Positions 28,801 to 40,807 of a DNA stretch of 64,000 bases are shown piece by piece (positions within the stretch are counted from its first letter, which is position 1; every line of letters begins with the position of its first letter). The notes below the pieces were generated by a model. The model did no database searches. It saw only the letters and a program-made list of their open reading frames with translations, and was not told the DNA's origin. The DNA is from Synchiropus splendidus (Eukaryota > Chordata > Actinopteri > Syngnathiformes > Callionymidae): assembly GCF_027744825.2 (NCBI RefSeq), contig NC_071343.1:13750366-13814365 (forward strand), written 5' to 3'. The translations under genes were made by a program, and so were the position numbers.

Positions 28801-29512
28801 CATGTCTAAGATCAGTTTTCAGTCAACAGTGTGAGGTCTTGTTTAATATTGTGTATTAGAGAGTTTAAGACACTGCCAGTCATTTAATTCCCTTCAATTC
28901 AACGTTATTTATTAATTTATTTTGTGATCATTTCACTGAATAAAGTGTAAAAGTAGATTTAGGTCTTAAGTTCCAGATGCGTCATATCTAAACTTTATGT
29001 TTAAATTATGACAAAAAAAATCTTAAGGTGCTGATTTGTTAATTTTAAGATAACACTCTTTATTTTTTTCCTTTGTAAGTAGTCTGATGAAGAGTTAGCA
29101 ATGTCAGCAGGTGTTGGTTGTAAAAAGTGGTACAGAGTCCAATGCTGTGTCCTGAAAACTCAACATTCTGTACATTTCGGTCTTCAGTTTGTTTAACTAA
29201 TATATCAGTTGAATCCACTTAACTGCAGTGACATCATGAAACGAAACATGTTATTTGGTCTCAACAGAGATGTCACCAACCCGAGCCGGTTCCGGAACAC
29301 AACTTGCAAGCAGCTATTAAACTCTCTTGAGTGAGGCATGAACTTATTATTTGACGTCTTAAAAGCAAATTGTTCTTTGAAAATTAGTGAATGAAATTCC
29401 CTCATGGACACCTAACAAAGCACTCACACTCAAAACACTGACACCAACTTCAAAACTACTGTGTGGATGTGTAGTATCCATCTGGAATATTGAGTGTAAT
29501 TTGTGTAATGTG

Positions 29513-29602
29513 TAAAGCTGTGTGCATTGAGCAGTGGTTTAATGTGAGTCGCTCAGAGTAAAGCGACTCACATTAAACCGCTGCTCGATGCACACAGCTT
29601 TA
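29513..29602 (+). repeat. Intronic inverted repeat, 41-bp arms, 8-base loop
   Basis: The left arm is 29513-29553 (starts TAAAGCTGTGTGCAT), the loop 29554-29561 (CAGAGTAA) and the right arm 29562-29602. The arms differ at two positions only, and in + strand RNA both become U-G wobbles, so a fign pre-mRNA would form an unbroken stem. Similarity continues weakly outward ('gagtgt' words on both sides). It may be a recent fold-back transposon core or a hairpin RNA precursor. Confidence 0.85.
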
Positions 29603-29989
29603 GCGAAAAAGGAACACTCAGTACACCCACATCAACAAAACAAAGCCACACATCTGAAAGGTACACACGTAAATACCCAAAATATTAAACCCACTCTAAC
29701 CTAACCGAACCGCTTTGACAGTGTGTCTCTACTTCCTGTTGTGTTGGATCATGTCACCAATGTATCCCAATAAGCTGGTAATAGATGTTGAAGACAGAGA
29801 GTGTCTGACAATGAAAGGCTTGATCTGTCACCTCTTCCTCTCGTGCTGGCGTCCCTGTTTTTCCGTCGTACAAATGAGAAGTCGCCCGGCTCACTGATGT
29901 TACCGCGCTCTCAATTGACTTTAAATACTCTTCACTCTTTAAGTGGCAGGATTTGGTGGCTGCGGTGATTACAGCGCGCAACGTTGGCC

Positions 29990-30415
29990 CCTCCCCTTCC
30001 CACCAGCATTTCCTGTTTTTATCTATAAATGTAATTACTGTCCGTCGGCATTATATTTGCGCGCTTGTCACGGCGGGCGCTGCGGGCTGGCTGAATAAAA
30101 GCTCCCATAATTATGTTTATGTCCGGCGATGAAAATCCCCGGCTTGTAATGATCAGTAATTATAAATACTTCTCAGCATGTCTGCGGCCTCAGCTGGGAG
30201 CATTGTGCTGCAGCTTGAGCGGCGGAATAATGACATCGCACACGGCGAAATGTTGCAGCCTGCCTTGGCAAAACCAGTGTGTAATCATGCCCAACTTTAA
30301 AGAGCTCATTACAGTTAGTTTTCTAAAGAGCGGCTTATTAAACACAGTTACCTAATAAGCTTCTTTGGTGGTGCAAATTGGCAAAAACGGTAATGATGCT
30401 GATTAGGCCACGTTT
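29990..30415. promoter_or_regulatory. Candidate intronic enhancer
   Basis: A block unlike the surrounding AT-rich intron: mixed CpG words (gcgcgcttgtcacggcgggc) with clustered TAAT homeodomain-type cores (about 30110, 30148, 30158, 30280, 30392) and 'aataaaagctccca'. No repeat similarity and no coding frame. The enhancer reading is inferred from texture and gene context only; conservation was not tested. Confidence 0.3.
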
Positions 30416-31670
30416 CAATTACGACAGCTTTCACTCCCCTTTTCCCAGCACTTCCCCTCCCCCATGAGGTGCAGGTCTCCTCTCGCCGGCACGCGCGCGC
30501 AGCACGCACGCGCAGCTGTGCAGAAAAAGGAAAAGAAAAAGCGCTCTGCCACCTCTGTGCTTCCTTTCAGCAGCACAGTAATGAATAGAGAATTGTGCAA
30601 GCGGCAGTCCAATTTACACACTGGGAAATTGGATGGACAGAGTGGAGGCCCACTCTTGTTTGCTTAAAAGCGGCCTAGGCTACCAGATTAATAGTTCCCA
30701 AAAAGGTCAGCATCCCTGTTTCATCCATGGTGATCGCTGAACCAGAAATTAAACACCAAAGCAGCGCAGCAGAACAGCGAAGCATCACATGTCACATGTG
30801 TTTTGCCTCCGCACCGTCTTTAATGAGTTCTTGATTTCTCACGGAATTTATAGCACGGAACCGATCCACTCTGACAAGTGTGTTGACGGTCAGTCTGTGT
30901 ACATTTTTCTATAAAAGGCATAAAGGTTCAGCCGAGTGGGAGAAAAACCAACACCTTATATGTCAATTAAAACAACACGGTGCCGTGCGTTTTCAAGGTT
31001 TTAAATGTGAATCAAAGGATGATGGAAAAGAATCGGTGCTCATAAATGTGATACATTTTTTTGCCTTTATTTTCTTCATGCTTACAGTGTCCTTTGGCAA
31101 ATGTTTGAGTGTGAAGTGGCTCGTCCTTCTCCAGCGATTAGCGATCCTGCTGATGAAAGACTGGCAGAGTGTCTGGCAACTGAAACATTTCATGAAAACT
31201 ACTGTGCTGATGGTGACTGACACTTTTTAAAATAGCGTCTCTTGCCACAAAAAAAGTATAAAACACAAGACTTGATTGTGACACTTGTCATCCCTTTTTC
31301 CAATATTCTTTTTCTTATTTATTAATAAAGTTATCATTTTATAAATTCCTAAAACGGCGTCTAGTTACACAGTTAAAACATTTTAATGCAGAAAATAGTT
31401 GATGAAAATGTTGCCTAAAAACATCTAGACACTATACCATCACACTGCTACACACACACACGTTTGTCTTCACTGTGAGGACCGACCTAAACATCAAAAA
31501 CAAATGCCTAAACTTAACTGTTACTCTTGACCAAACTAAAACCCAATTATAATAACCCAGCTATTTTGTACTTTTAACCCTCAAAATGAGTCTTGACAAA
31601 GTGAGGGCCGGCTAAAATGTCCTCACTCTGTTGATTTAAAACTCATACAGGTTCTCACAAAGGTTCAGAC

Positions 31671-31673
31671 ACA

Positions 31674-31715
<42 letters not shown>
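31671..31715. repeat. (AC)n microsatellite
   Basis: About 45 bases of CA/AC dinucleotides with one AAAC break. Confidence 0.95.
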
Positions 31716-31719
<4 letters not shown>

Positions 31720-31754
31720 ATACTTGAGACCAGTACACACCAAGGTTCACTTTC

Positions 31755-31756
<2 letters not shown>

Positions 31757-31846
<90 letters not shown>
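31757..31846. repeat. (TA)n microsatellite
   Basis: 90 bases of alternating T and A, only about 40 bases after the (AC)n tract. Confidence 0.95.
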
Positions 31847-31852
<6 letters not shown>

Positions 31853-34244
31853 TTGGGGGTAAAATGTGTGGTATGTGAGTGAGGTCCGAGATATTTGTAA
31901 CTTTTTCGTTTGTTAACCACATCTTTATCAATCAATATACATTAATCTGAATCTATTCAACTATAAAAAAAAGAAATGTCCATCATTTTTCCTTTGGTTT
32001 AAAAGCTCAGCCAGGGTTTTGGATGAGGAATTCAAAGCACGGTGTATGTGTGCCGAGCTATAGATGCTGGTCGTGGATGGAGCAATGAAACCGCACTGTC
32101 AGAATCAGAAACACTCTCAGCAGCAATAATCCCGGCTGCATATCTGCTGACGTCTCACCAAGTGTCACAATGACTTAATAACAACCTTAATGCAGCTTGT
32201 TGTGTTTTCACCAGTTCAAGCTTTCACCACTGATTTTTATGTAGTAAACAGGACTTTACAATATGTAGTATATTTGATCAGAAAATTGAAAAATGCATGT
32301 TTTTAACAGTGGCTAAATAAGCACCAAAACATTATGGTGGCGTAAATGTTTTTAAGAATAGGTGAAGATGCAGGATAGATTAAAAACATTCCATGGTGGA
32401 AAAGAATGATTGAAAAATTTGACTCTTTTGGGACAGAAACATATTAGCAACAGAACTTAAGGTGAAGTGTTTACATAATCCCTTGTCTGCTCCAGTCCCC
32501 CTCCATGTATAGCAGATTGTCTTTGGTTGACTAACTCTGGATTTTTCGCCAGATTGGGGTTTTTAATTACAAAGTTTTTAATTGTTTTTTGGCCTTAAAA
32601 GTAGCATGAAGGAGGTGGTCTCAATAAGTAGAAGGTCTTGAGTTTGAATTAGCAACAGGAAAGACAACAGACAAACATGATTTGGAAGGAATTCTGATTT
32701 CCCTGTTGGGTTTTTTTTTCCTGGCGTTGGCATGGTCCAACGTGCCACACTTGCCAAATGGTAAACGCTCTCTTGCCAAATGGGTAAATAACGCTAAACT
32801 TGTATCATCGTTTCGCAGAGAGGAGGCTGGAGAGGCTCATGAAAGACCGGTCTTCAGTCTTTTTTATTTTCTATAGCCGTTTCCGTCTTTACATTCATTA
32901 GCTTGGATTGTTGACATGGAATATCTGGTGACCAAATCCTTGTAAATTAAGACAATTAGTGCTGCTAATTAGCTCCTAGTGTGGTGGGTGGGCTTGAAGC
33001 TCGTGAGGAGTTGGACGGGGACCCACCTCCCTTCCACTTTCCAGACAATAACTGTGTTTGTAATCTGCTTCCAGAGGCAGCTGTTTGTTGCCTGGAATCA
33101 CATGAATCTGATTAAAGCCCAGCAGTTCTTGGTCCGTCGTCCAGGGATTCTTGCCTTTCCTCTCATTGGATTTTACCTTTTTTACTTGGCTTTCTTTTGA
33201 GGGAGAACAATGACAGCATGCGTAGAAAGGATGATTTGATGATTTATGTCACTGGAATGTCTGACGGCGGTGGAGAAAAGGTCGGGAAGAAGCATGCAGG
33301 AGGAGAAAAGTGAAGCCTGCGAAGCCCCCCCTCCTCCCTCCCTCGCTCCCTCTCTGGACAGGGAAGCAGTGGGCAGACTTGATGTGGATGTAATTCATGC
33401 TGGGCTGAGGGGTTTGTGTGATGAAAGCAACAGAGCGCTGCCAAGGAAGATTGCTTTGCTGCTCTCCTCCTAGCAGATTTCAAACTGTCTCAGAATGCCT
33501 CAGATGAGAGTTGGATTATAGACTGACCCGCAGTGTCTGTGTCATTTGGCTCGGTATTGGCTAGAATTTACCACACTAACCTGGTGTTGGGTCCCTCATA
33601 TGCATGTCCTGCCCGGCAGACTTGGCAGCCTGCCTCATGGTGGAGACTAAGCCACAAAATATGCTGCTGAGACTCGACAAGTTCCCTGAAAATATATTTT
33701 CACTTTTCTAATTCTTTACTGAGCCAAATATTCCAACGTTTACTCATAATGAACTTTTAATTTGACAAAGTACGAAAGATGATCCTGATAACCCGAAAAT
33801 ATTTCCTACGATAAATTGCTTTGTAGTTGTTGGGAAGAACATCTGCTCCGCTGAGTGCAACACCACTGGATTTTTTTCCTTATTTTTCATCATACTATGC
33901 ATAACACTCAAATATTGAGAAATGAAGACATATTCATGTGTAAAGATGCAAATATGACCATTTTGATAGTCGACCAGTCACTCTATATCTAGTGACGTGT
34001 ACAGGCTCATGACCACACTGATATGGCTGATGGCAGTTTGATCATAGTTGACTATGCTAACTCACCCTATTTGCGTGACACAAGGTTCACTTTCAGTTTC
34101 CTCTTCTGGTCTCATTACTTGCCTCAATAGAGGAGTTAATAGTTAGGATAGTTATTTTTCCTTTTGAAGTTATTTTAGTGTAAGAATTGTTCAGTTACAA
34201 ATCGAAGTTACAATATCAAGGGAAAGATAGGATGGGCTATACTA

Positions 34245-34345
34245 TAGCGTAGATACCGGGATGTAAGTGACAGTATCTGAACAGAAGGTTGCAAGTTTGA
34301 ATCCAGTTAGAGGCAACTCTCCAATTATTTGTGCGGCAGTTTTCT
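34245..34345 (+). mobile_element. Decayed SINE
   Basis: 'ggttgcaagtttgaatccag' carries a B-box-like GTTTGAATCC (34294-34303), followed by 'gaggcaactctccaattatt' and 'gcggcagttttcttccgaca', the same body type as the minus-strand copy at 8.1 kb. Confidence 0.5.
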
Positions 34346-34508
34346 TCCGACAGTCACATACAGAGTCGGAGTGAAAGGATTTGTTGTGGTCTATATGAGC
34401 ATTATGACATCATTATGATCAATGTGAAAAAACCCCTCCATTTTCTTCCTCTTTCTTTTGTCCGCTGTTTATACTTGTACACCTTAAATAAAGTAAATCG
34501 TACTCAAC

Positions 34509-34574
34509 ACTAACCCTAACCCTAACCCTAACCCAAAATCCAAAATCCAAAATCCTAACCCTAACCCTAACCCT
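34509..34574. repeat. Interstitial telomere-like repeat
   Basis: Two blocks of perfect CCCTAA hexamers (34510-34534 and about 34554-34573) flank three heptamers of the form AAAATCC. The C-rich strand is the + strand. It lies about 380 bases before the fign exon 3 acceptor. Confidence 0.95.
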
Positions 34575-34950
34575 TGTGAAGCATCAGTCATATGGTCAAA
34601 TGTATTTATTAATTTATTTTTGCAAAATTGTCTCAAAGAAACTGGTATCAGCCAAGAAAATACTAGTCAGTGCACCTCTATTGACGCATCTATCTGGATT
34701 GTGTGTGAGTGTGTACGAGTGGTTGTCTATCTCTTCGAGCCGTGTGATGGACCAGTGTTTTGTCCTGTGTTGGCCAAAGTTGATATGTCTATTTCGCCTG
34801 TGATCTTAATGAAGGGGAATTATGAATTATTTAAAGGCTGTCAAAAGGCTGTCATGCTGGACCGTAACTGTAGTTCATTTTCTGTGGATGTTTCTCATGT
34901 TTGATGTCACCGTCTGATGGATTGTTTGACTGACCGATATTTGTGTCCAG

Positions 34951-37163
34951 GTTTAAAGATGCAGTGGACCCCGGAGCACACCCAGTGGGCAGAGCAACAC
35001 TTTGACATCTCGTCCACCACCCGCTCGCCAGCACACAAAGTGGAGGCCTACCGGGGCCACATACAGCGAACGTACCAGTATTCCTGGGCCAACGATGACA
35101 TCTCTGCACTGACTGCCTCCAATCTCCTTAAGAAATACGCAGAGAAGTACTCTGGGATTCTAGAAGGCCCAAATGAAAGAGCTCTTCTGTGCTCGTACTC
35201 TGACGGCAGCGGCGGACTCATGAATGGACGAAAGTCGGAGAATGAGTCCTGGCAGGAGGGAATTTACCCAATGAACTGTGCTCCAGATGTTATATCTGTG
35301 AGCAAAGCCGGAATGACAGCTGCCCTCCCCCCCACAGAAGTGTCGGCGAGCATCGGCAGCTCCCCGGGGGTGGCCAGCAGCTTGTCTGAGCCCAGCTACT
35401 CCAGCAGTAACTGTGGGAGCCACACAGCCACCACCCTGCACTCTGGCATCCCCTCTCAGGAATACACAGCCAGCTACAATGGCTCTTACCTGCATTCCAG
35501 CTACAGCGGTCAGACAACCCCGGCGCTCCCCTCCCCTCATCCCTCTCCCTTGCATAGTGCCGGGCTCCTACAGCCTCCTCCCCCTCCGCCTCCCCCTACC
35601 TTAGTGCCGAGCTACAACGTCAGCTCTCCAAATCTCCCCAACTACAATTATCCCCCTACTGGGTATCCCTCTCAGACTGCTGTCGGGCCCGGTTATAGCC
35701 CTGGGGGAGCGCCCCCTCCCTCTGCTTATCTCCCGTCTGGTATTGCAGCTCCCACACCGATTCCTCCCTCCACATTGCCAGGCTACTCCTACCCGTCCCA
35801 CAATCATACACCGATTGCACCAACGCCTTTGAATGGCAGCACATCCAACTCATTAAAGCGAAAAGCTTTCTACATGAGTGGACATGAAGATATGGACTCT
35901 GGCTATGGTAATTTCAGCTACAGCCAACAGCGGTCCTCACACAGTCCCCTGTACGGAGTGGCGGATGACTCAAACCGAGGGTTTGACAGAAGTGCAGAGG
36001 CTACTTTGGCCTTCAAGCCAAACAAACAGCCAGTGTCTTCTGATCAGCAAAGGAAATTCAACATACACTCCAGCAGAGCTTTAACTCCCACCACGTTTGG
36101 GTCAACCAAAAGCTCAGTTGGGGACCTCGGAGGCGGCGAGACGTACAACAAATTCGGCTCACAGATCCTCGGCAAACAGACTGAAGAGCACAGACAGCAT
36201 CTATCACACTCACTCACTGGACCTGACGTCGCAGCCTCATCCGTTCATGCTGCAGAGGAACAACTGAAGAACATGGACTCCAACATAGTGGAGATGGTGA
36301 CCTCCGAAATCCTCCAGCAGGGGGCGTCGGTGGACTGGAGCGACATCGCAGGTCTGGAAATGGCCAAAGCTACCATCAAGGAGGAGATTCTCTGGCCGAT
36401 CTTAAGACCAGATATGTTCAGCGGACTCGCAACGTTACACCGTAATCTCCTTTTATTCGGACCTCAGGGAACTGGTCGAACACTGTTGGCCCGCTGTATG
36501 GCCACCCAGCTGGGCGCTGTCTTCTTGCAACTCAGCGGCTCAGCGTTAGTCACCAAGTGGTTGGTCGAAGGAAGCAAGATCATCCAGGCCTCTTTCCTGA
36601 TGGCTCGCTGTCGCCAACCTGCTGTGGTGTTCATCAGCGACGTGGACCTTCTTCTGTCGGCGCAGCTCAGCGAGGAGAGCCCGGTCAACTGCTTGAAGGC
36701 TGAGCTGCTCATGCAGCTCGACTGCGTTTTGACCTCAGCCGAGGACCACGTTCTTGTGGTTTGTTCCACCAATAAGCCTGAAGAGATTCCTGAGTCCCTA
36801 CGGAGGTACTTTACCAAGCGACTGCTCATCCCCCTGCCTGATGGGACGGCACGACACCAAATAATCAGCCAACTGCTCTCACAGCACAACTACTGTCTGA
36901 CTGACAAAGAGATGTCACTACTGGTTCAGAGGACAGAGGGCTTTTCAGGCCTGGACGTGACCCAACTTTGTCAAGAGGCTCTGGTTGGTCCTCTTCACAG
37001 CATCCCGGGCACCGAACTGTCCAGCCTTCACCCGAGTCAAATGAGACCCGTCTCCTATCAAGACTTTGATAGTGTTTTTTGCAAATTCCAGCCCAGTATA
37101 TCACAAAAAGAACTGGACATGTACACTGAGTGGAACAAAATGTTTGGCTGTGGCCAGTGCTAA
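34951..37163 (+). CDS. fign: Fidgetin, AAA ATPase, main coding exon
   Basis: Fidgetin is an AAA ATPase of the katanin/spastin/Vps4 (meiotic) clade that severs or depolymerises microtubules at centrosomes and in neurons; loss in mouse gives the fidget inner-ear and eye defects (family knowledge). This exon supplies residues 9-745; with exon 2 the protein is 745 residues, against 759 in human. The conserved N-terminal region ([25 protein letters not shown]) is followed by a long Ser/Pro/Tyr-rich linker with an eight-proline run near residue 216. The AAA module starts near 470 ([12 protein letters not shown]). Walker A is GPQGTGRT at 512-519, with Arg518 where most AAA proteins have Lys. Walker B is VVFISDVD (567-574), with Val after the first Asp instead of Glu. 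A sensor-1 Asn is at 616 (STNKPEE) and the arginine pair RRYF at 626-627. The C-terminus [15 protein letters not shown] is the Vps4-type helix. It is distinguished from fidgetin-like 2 by near-identity to fidgetin in the linker and C-terminus. The open frame upstream to 34917 is intron read-through, not coding. Confidence 0.98.
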
Positions 37164-37624
37164 GACAACCACCAGATGCAAACAGCACTTCAAAGGTGAC
37201 ATAAAGAGATCAGCAGAGCAAACATCTGGCTGGAAATAATTGTAAACACTAACAACGAAGCTTTACATGCCCCGGCGTCCTCGTGAAACTCAACAGGCTT
37301 GTGAGCGACCCCCCTGTTTTGTATGTACATATAAATATACTATTCTGCTGATATTGAGATTCAGTTGCTATCAAGTGCCTGAGGTGGTGCTGTTTCGTTT
37401 TTACTTTGCCATCATTGGTGACACGTGCTAATATAAAAAAAAAGCTTTAAAATAGACAAAAATTGTGCTTTCTCTTCTCCATGATGAACAGTTGTGTCCG
37501 TTCTGTGCTCTCTGTGAACAGTTTTTTGCAGCTAAATTCAACTTACTGGTTGTTTTGGAACATCCCCTTTTTTTAATGATCACCCCCCGTTTAAAATGAA
37601 ACTCAAAAAGACAATTTAACTGCG

Positions 37625-37630
37625 AATAAA
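37625..37630 (+). terminator. Proximal poly(A) signal of fign
   Basis: AATAAA about 460 bases after the stop, followed by 'tgatatgttgtaact' about 25 bases on as a plausible GU-rich element. Confidence 0.5.
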
Positions 37631-40600
37631 TGAAGTGTACAATCACCCTTGATATGTTGTAACTGACATCTAAATGTGTATTTATGTGTCGTTTTGATTT
37701 GATGTTGAAAACTCAGGAAAGTGCCGATAACATGTAAAGTACCTCACGCGCGAAGATCCGAGCACTAAATTTGACCATTTCCACACACGCATGGCTTTAA
37801 TACCTCAGAGAAGATGGAAAGTAAGGTTTGGAAGCGAATGTACGGGACAAAAATGTGACTTCTTTTAACAGTGTTACGATTCAAATGGCGTGGCGATTTA
37901 TCTTGTTGCCGCGAGCTGGTTTTGTTTATAACAAAAGTCTGTTGGCTATCGCACATCTGAGAAAGAATCCCACTCTTTAGTCACCAGTGTCATTGAGCCA
38001 TGGCGAATTCGACAAACATCTGGGGGTTGTGGGAGAAAAAGATGGCCCGGAGCCGTTGAAACCATCCTGTGTTTTATCGTAAATGAAAGTGAAGGATTAT
38101 GTCGTCCGAGTTGCTTTCTACCTCATTTTTTTGTTATCTGCGAGAGAGAAAATTCATAAAAGACCATAGTCCCTGTGCTGCTCCCAACGCTGGGAGAGAA
38201 TACAGAACACCTTTGTATCAGGCCTGTTTTATTTGGGACTCTCGCAGAAAATTCTGCCGTCTTTGTGGTTAGAAAGCACCCGATATTTTGAAAGACATCT
38301 CTCTCGAAAACGTCCCATGAAAGCAACAGTTTGATGGTGGATTGTTGCGAATCGGATTAGCTGAAATGAATGACGATAGCTCTCAACAGCTATATGGACC
38401 AAAGCTAAGCTATTCTCCTGGTTGATGCTGATGTGTTCAGAGAGACTCGTCGCTCTCGATATTCGGAAATTCAAAAGGCAACATGTGAGGCTAGTAGAGC
38501 CACACAAGAGCACACATTTGGTTCTTCAAGGACACCTGGAACTCGACTGAAATTGGTGGCTGTCGACTAGTTCAGCAGTTTGTAACTCTTTAGAGTCAAT
38601 GGCAATGAGAAAAGCTGTTGCGCGCGTTCATGAAATTGGAGTCTTAAACGCCTAATCTAAAAAGTCACGATCAGAATCACTGCCTAAATATTGGGATGTC
38701 TTTTGGTCTGTTACGACCCTCACATGTCTAGCTCTTTCTTGTCAATAGGTATGCTTGAATATCGCAACAAGTAAAAGGTCCTTCTTCGCCTCCTTTCACT
38801 TTCCACTTCTGCTTTCCTGCAACTAGTGTTTCTTAAAGGCTAAAATCTGCGGAACCTTTTGGAATTACGTTGAAAGGTCATTTCACTGATGAATGAAGTA
38901 AAAATGATTTAAAAAGGGGTTTGGTTAAAATAAATATTTTGAAAAGATTTGACATGTTACATGTTTCAGCTTCCACCAGTGTTAGGTACCGAAACAGTGG
39001 CAGGGTTTCGCCGACCCCTCTGTCTGTCTTCTCTTCAAGCAGCTGAAGAAAGAATGCTAACTTACATCGATTTAAGCGGCTGCCTCGTTGAGCGAAACAC
39101 TTCCCCATTCAAACCTGAACAATTATACTCTCATCCTTCCAGTCTTGATTTCATTTTGTCGCCAAAAACTGCACAAATATCTACAAACTTGCTGAGCTTG
39201 ACAAAGTTTCAAATCTGATCTGCCAGCCAATGAAAAGCACAGTTGAGGGGCGGAGCAGCAGATTTAGTGAAGCACAATTGTTCTTTTTTTTTTCATAATT
39301 GTGTCAAAATGCTGATTCTGTTTTTGTGATACTTGCTATCTTTTTTCTGTCTGTGAACACAACAACAAAATAAGCTCACAAAATTAGATGTGTTTGTCAA
39401 ACAAAACACAATCCAAAATAAAAAAAATGACTCAAAATAGAAACCACTTTACCACTTTACTTGACAAAAAAAATAGCCAGAATAAAAAAATTAAAAAAGT
39501 TCATGTCATGTAATTTGTTGGAAAAATACTGTAATGGTGAATAGTTTATCAAAAAGACGATGCGGAAAAAGAAAATAATCAATAATCCCTAATGATGAGG
39601 GAACAATGTACTGTATTTCTATCACAGTAAATGTCACACTGACACACAGAGGCCAAAACGATAAAAGAAAGCTACACAAAACAAAGACACTGAACACACT
39701 CTCCTGTCACTCCCTTGACAACATTTTGCTCCACACTGCCAAGCATTAGAGTCACTCTACATTTCTAAACATGGTTCCTCACTAAACACAAAAACAGCTG
39801 TGAAAAAAAATACTGCATGATAGCAACAACTATGAATACTAAAACCAAAAAAAAGAAAGTTTTCATGATGTTGTTGTGTTGAGCCATTTGTTGCTGTGTT
39901 TTCAACTTGAGCTGCACCAAAATGTTCTGACCTGAAAACCAAACCACTGCTGTCACACAGAGAGAGAGAGTTGGTCCTGGTCTGAGGAATGTTGAAAAAA
40001 ACCATCTCTGATTCGGCGATGACTCTGCCGCAATACTTGAATTTGAAACAAACCATCCCACGGCGACAGACATCAGACCGGACAACAACTCGTGTTTGTG
40101 TGTGTGTGTTTCGAGGTGAGAAGCTTCAAGTGCCAAAATATTGTCTTTCTTTTTCTGCTGTGTCGGCTCATCCCCTCCGCTTCCGTCATGGCTTTTTACC
40201 GCTCTGCGTTTTTTCTGTCTTCGACAGCCGAATTAACAAATGGTATTTTTAGCAACGTGTCGTTTGCTCTTAAGGTTGATGTGAAGAGAGAGTTCAAAGG
40301 TGCAAAGTGAAGTCTTTGAACGGCACATCGCGCTCGTGCTGATTTCCAAAAAAGAATCCGACGGTGCTTCTTGTCACTTTGAGGTCATGTTTGATGTTCT
40401 GATCCCATCCTGACGTGGTTCTGCAGTCCTGTGTTCTTGATAACCATTTCTACCTCATTGCTACATATTGCACATGTAGTACTTTTGTCCGCTCATGTTG
40501 AATGTCCGACATTCGTGAGGAAGTCCTTGCAGCTTATTTATTCACGGCTGTCACCAGTGTTCCCAGACAGGATCAGAGAGCCTTGAGGATGGGATGGAGT

Positions 40601-40807
40601 TGGTTTCTATTTGAATTGTTTGTGTGTCTTTTTGTTCATTCAATATTTAATGTAGGATCAAAATATTACACATCAACACTTTACATTTGAATCATTATTT
40701 AGTACTTTTTGTAGTACATTATTTAGTAAAATATGTGCTTTTTATGTCATAGTAGAATTTTCATATATATATATATATTTTTTTTTTTTCTTCACAAAAT
40801 TATGATA

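Noticed and set aside
34917..34950. Extra N-terminal residues [11 protein letters not shown] on the fidgetin frame
   Set aside because: The sequence is intron ending in a consensus acceptor (ttgtgtccag); the known leader comes from the exon at 11431-11465.
34917..37163. Fidgetin-like 2 (fignl2) in place of fidgetin
   Set aside because: The linker and C-terminus ([29 protein letters not shown]) match fidgetin, and the two-exon leader is fidgetin-specific.
34852..37188. Antisense and off-frame open frames across the fidgetin exon
   Set aside because: They are shadows of a long GC-rich coding exon.
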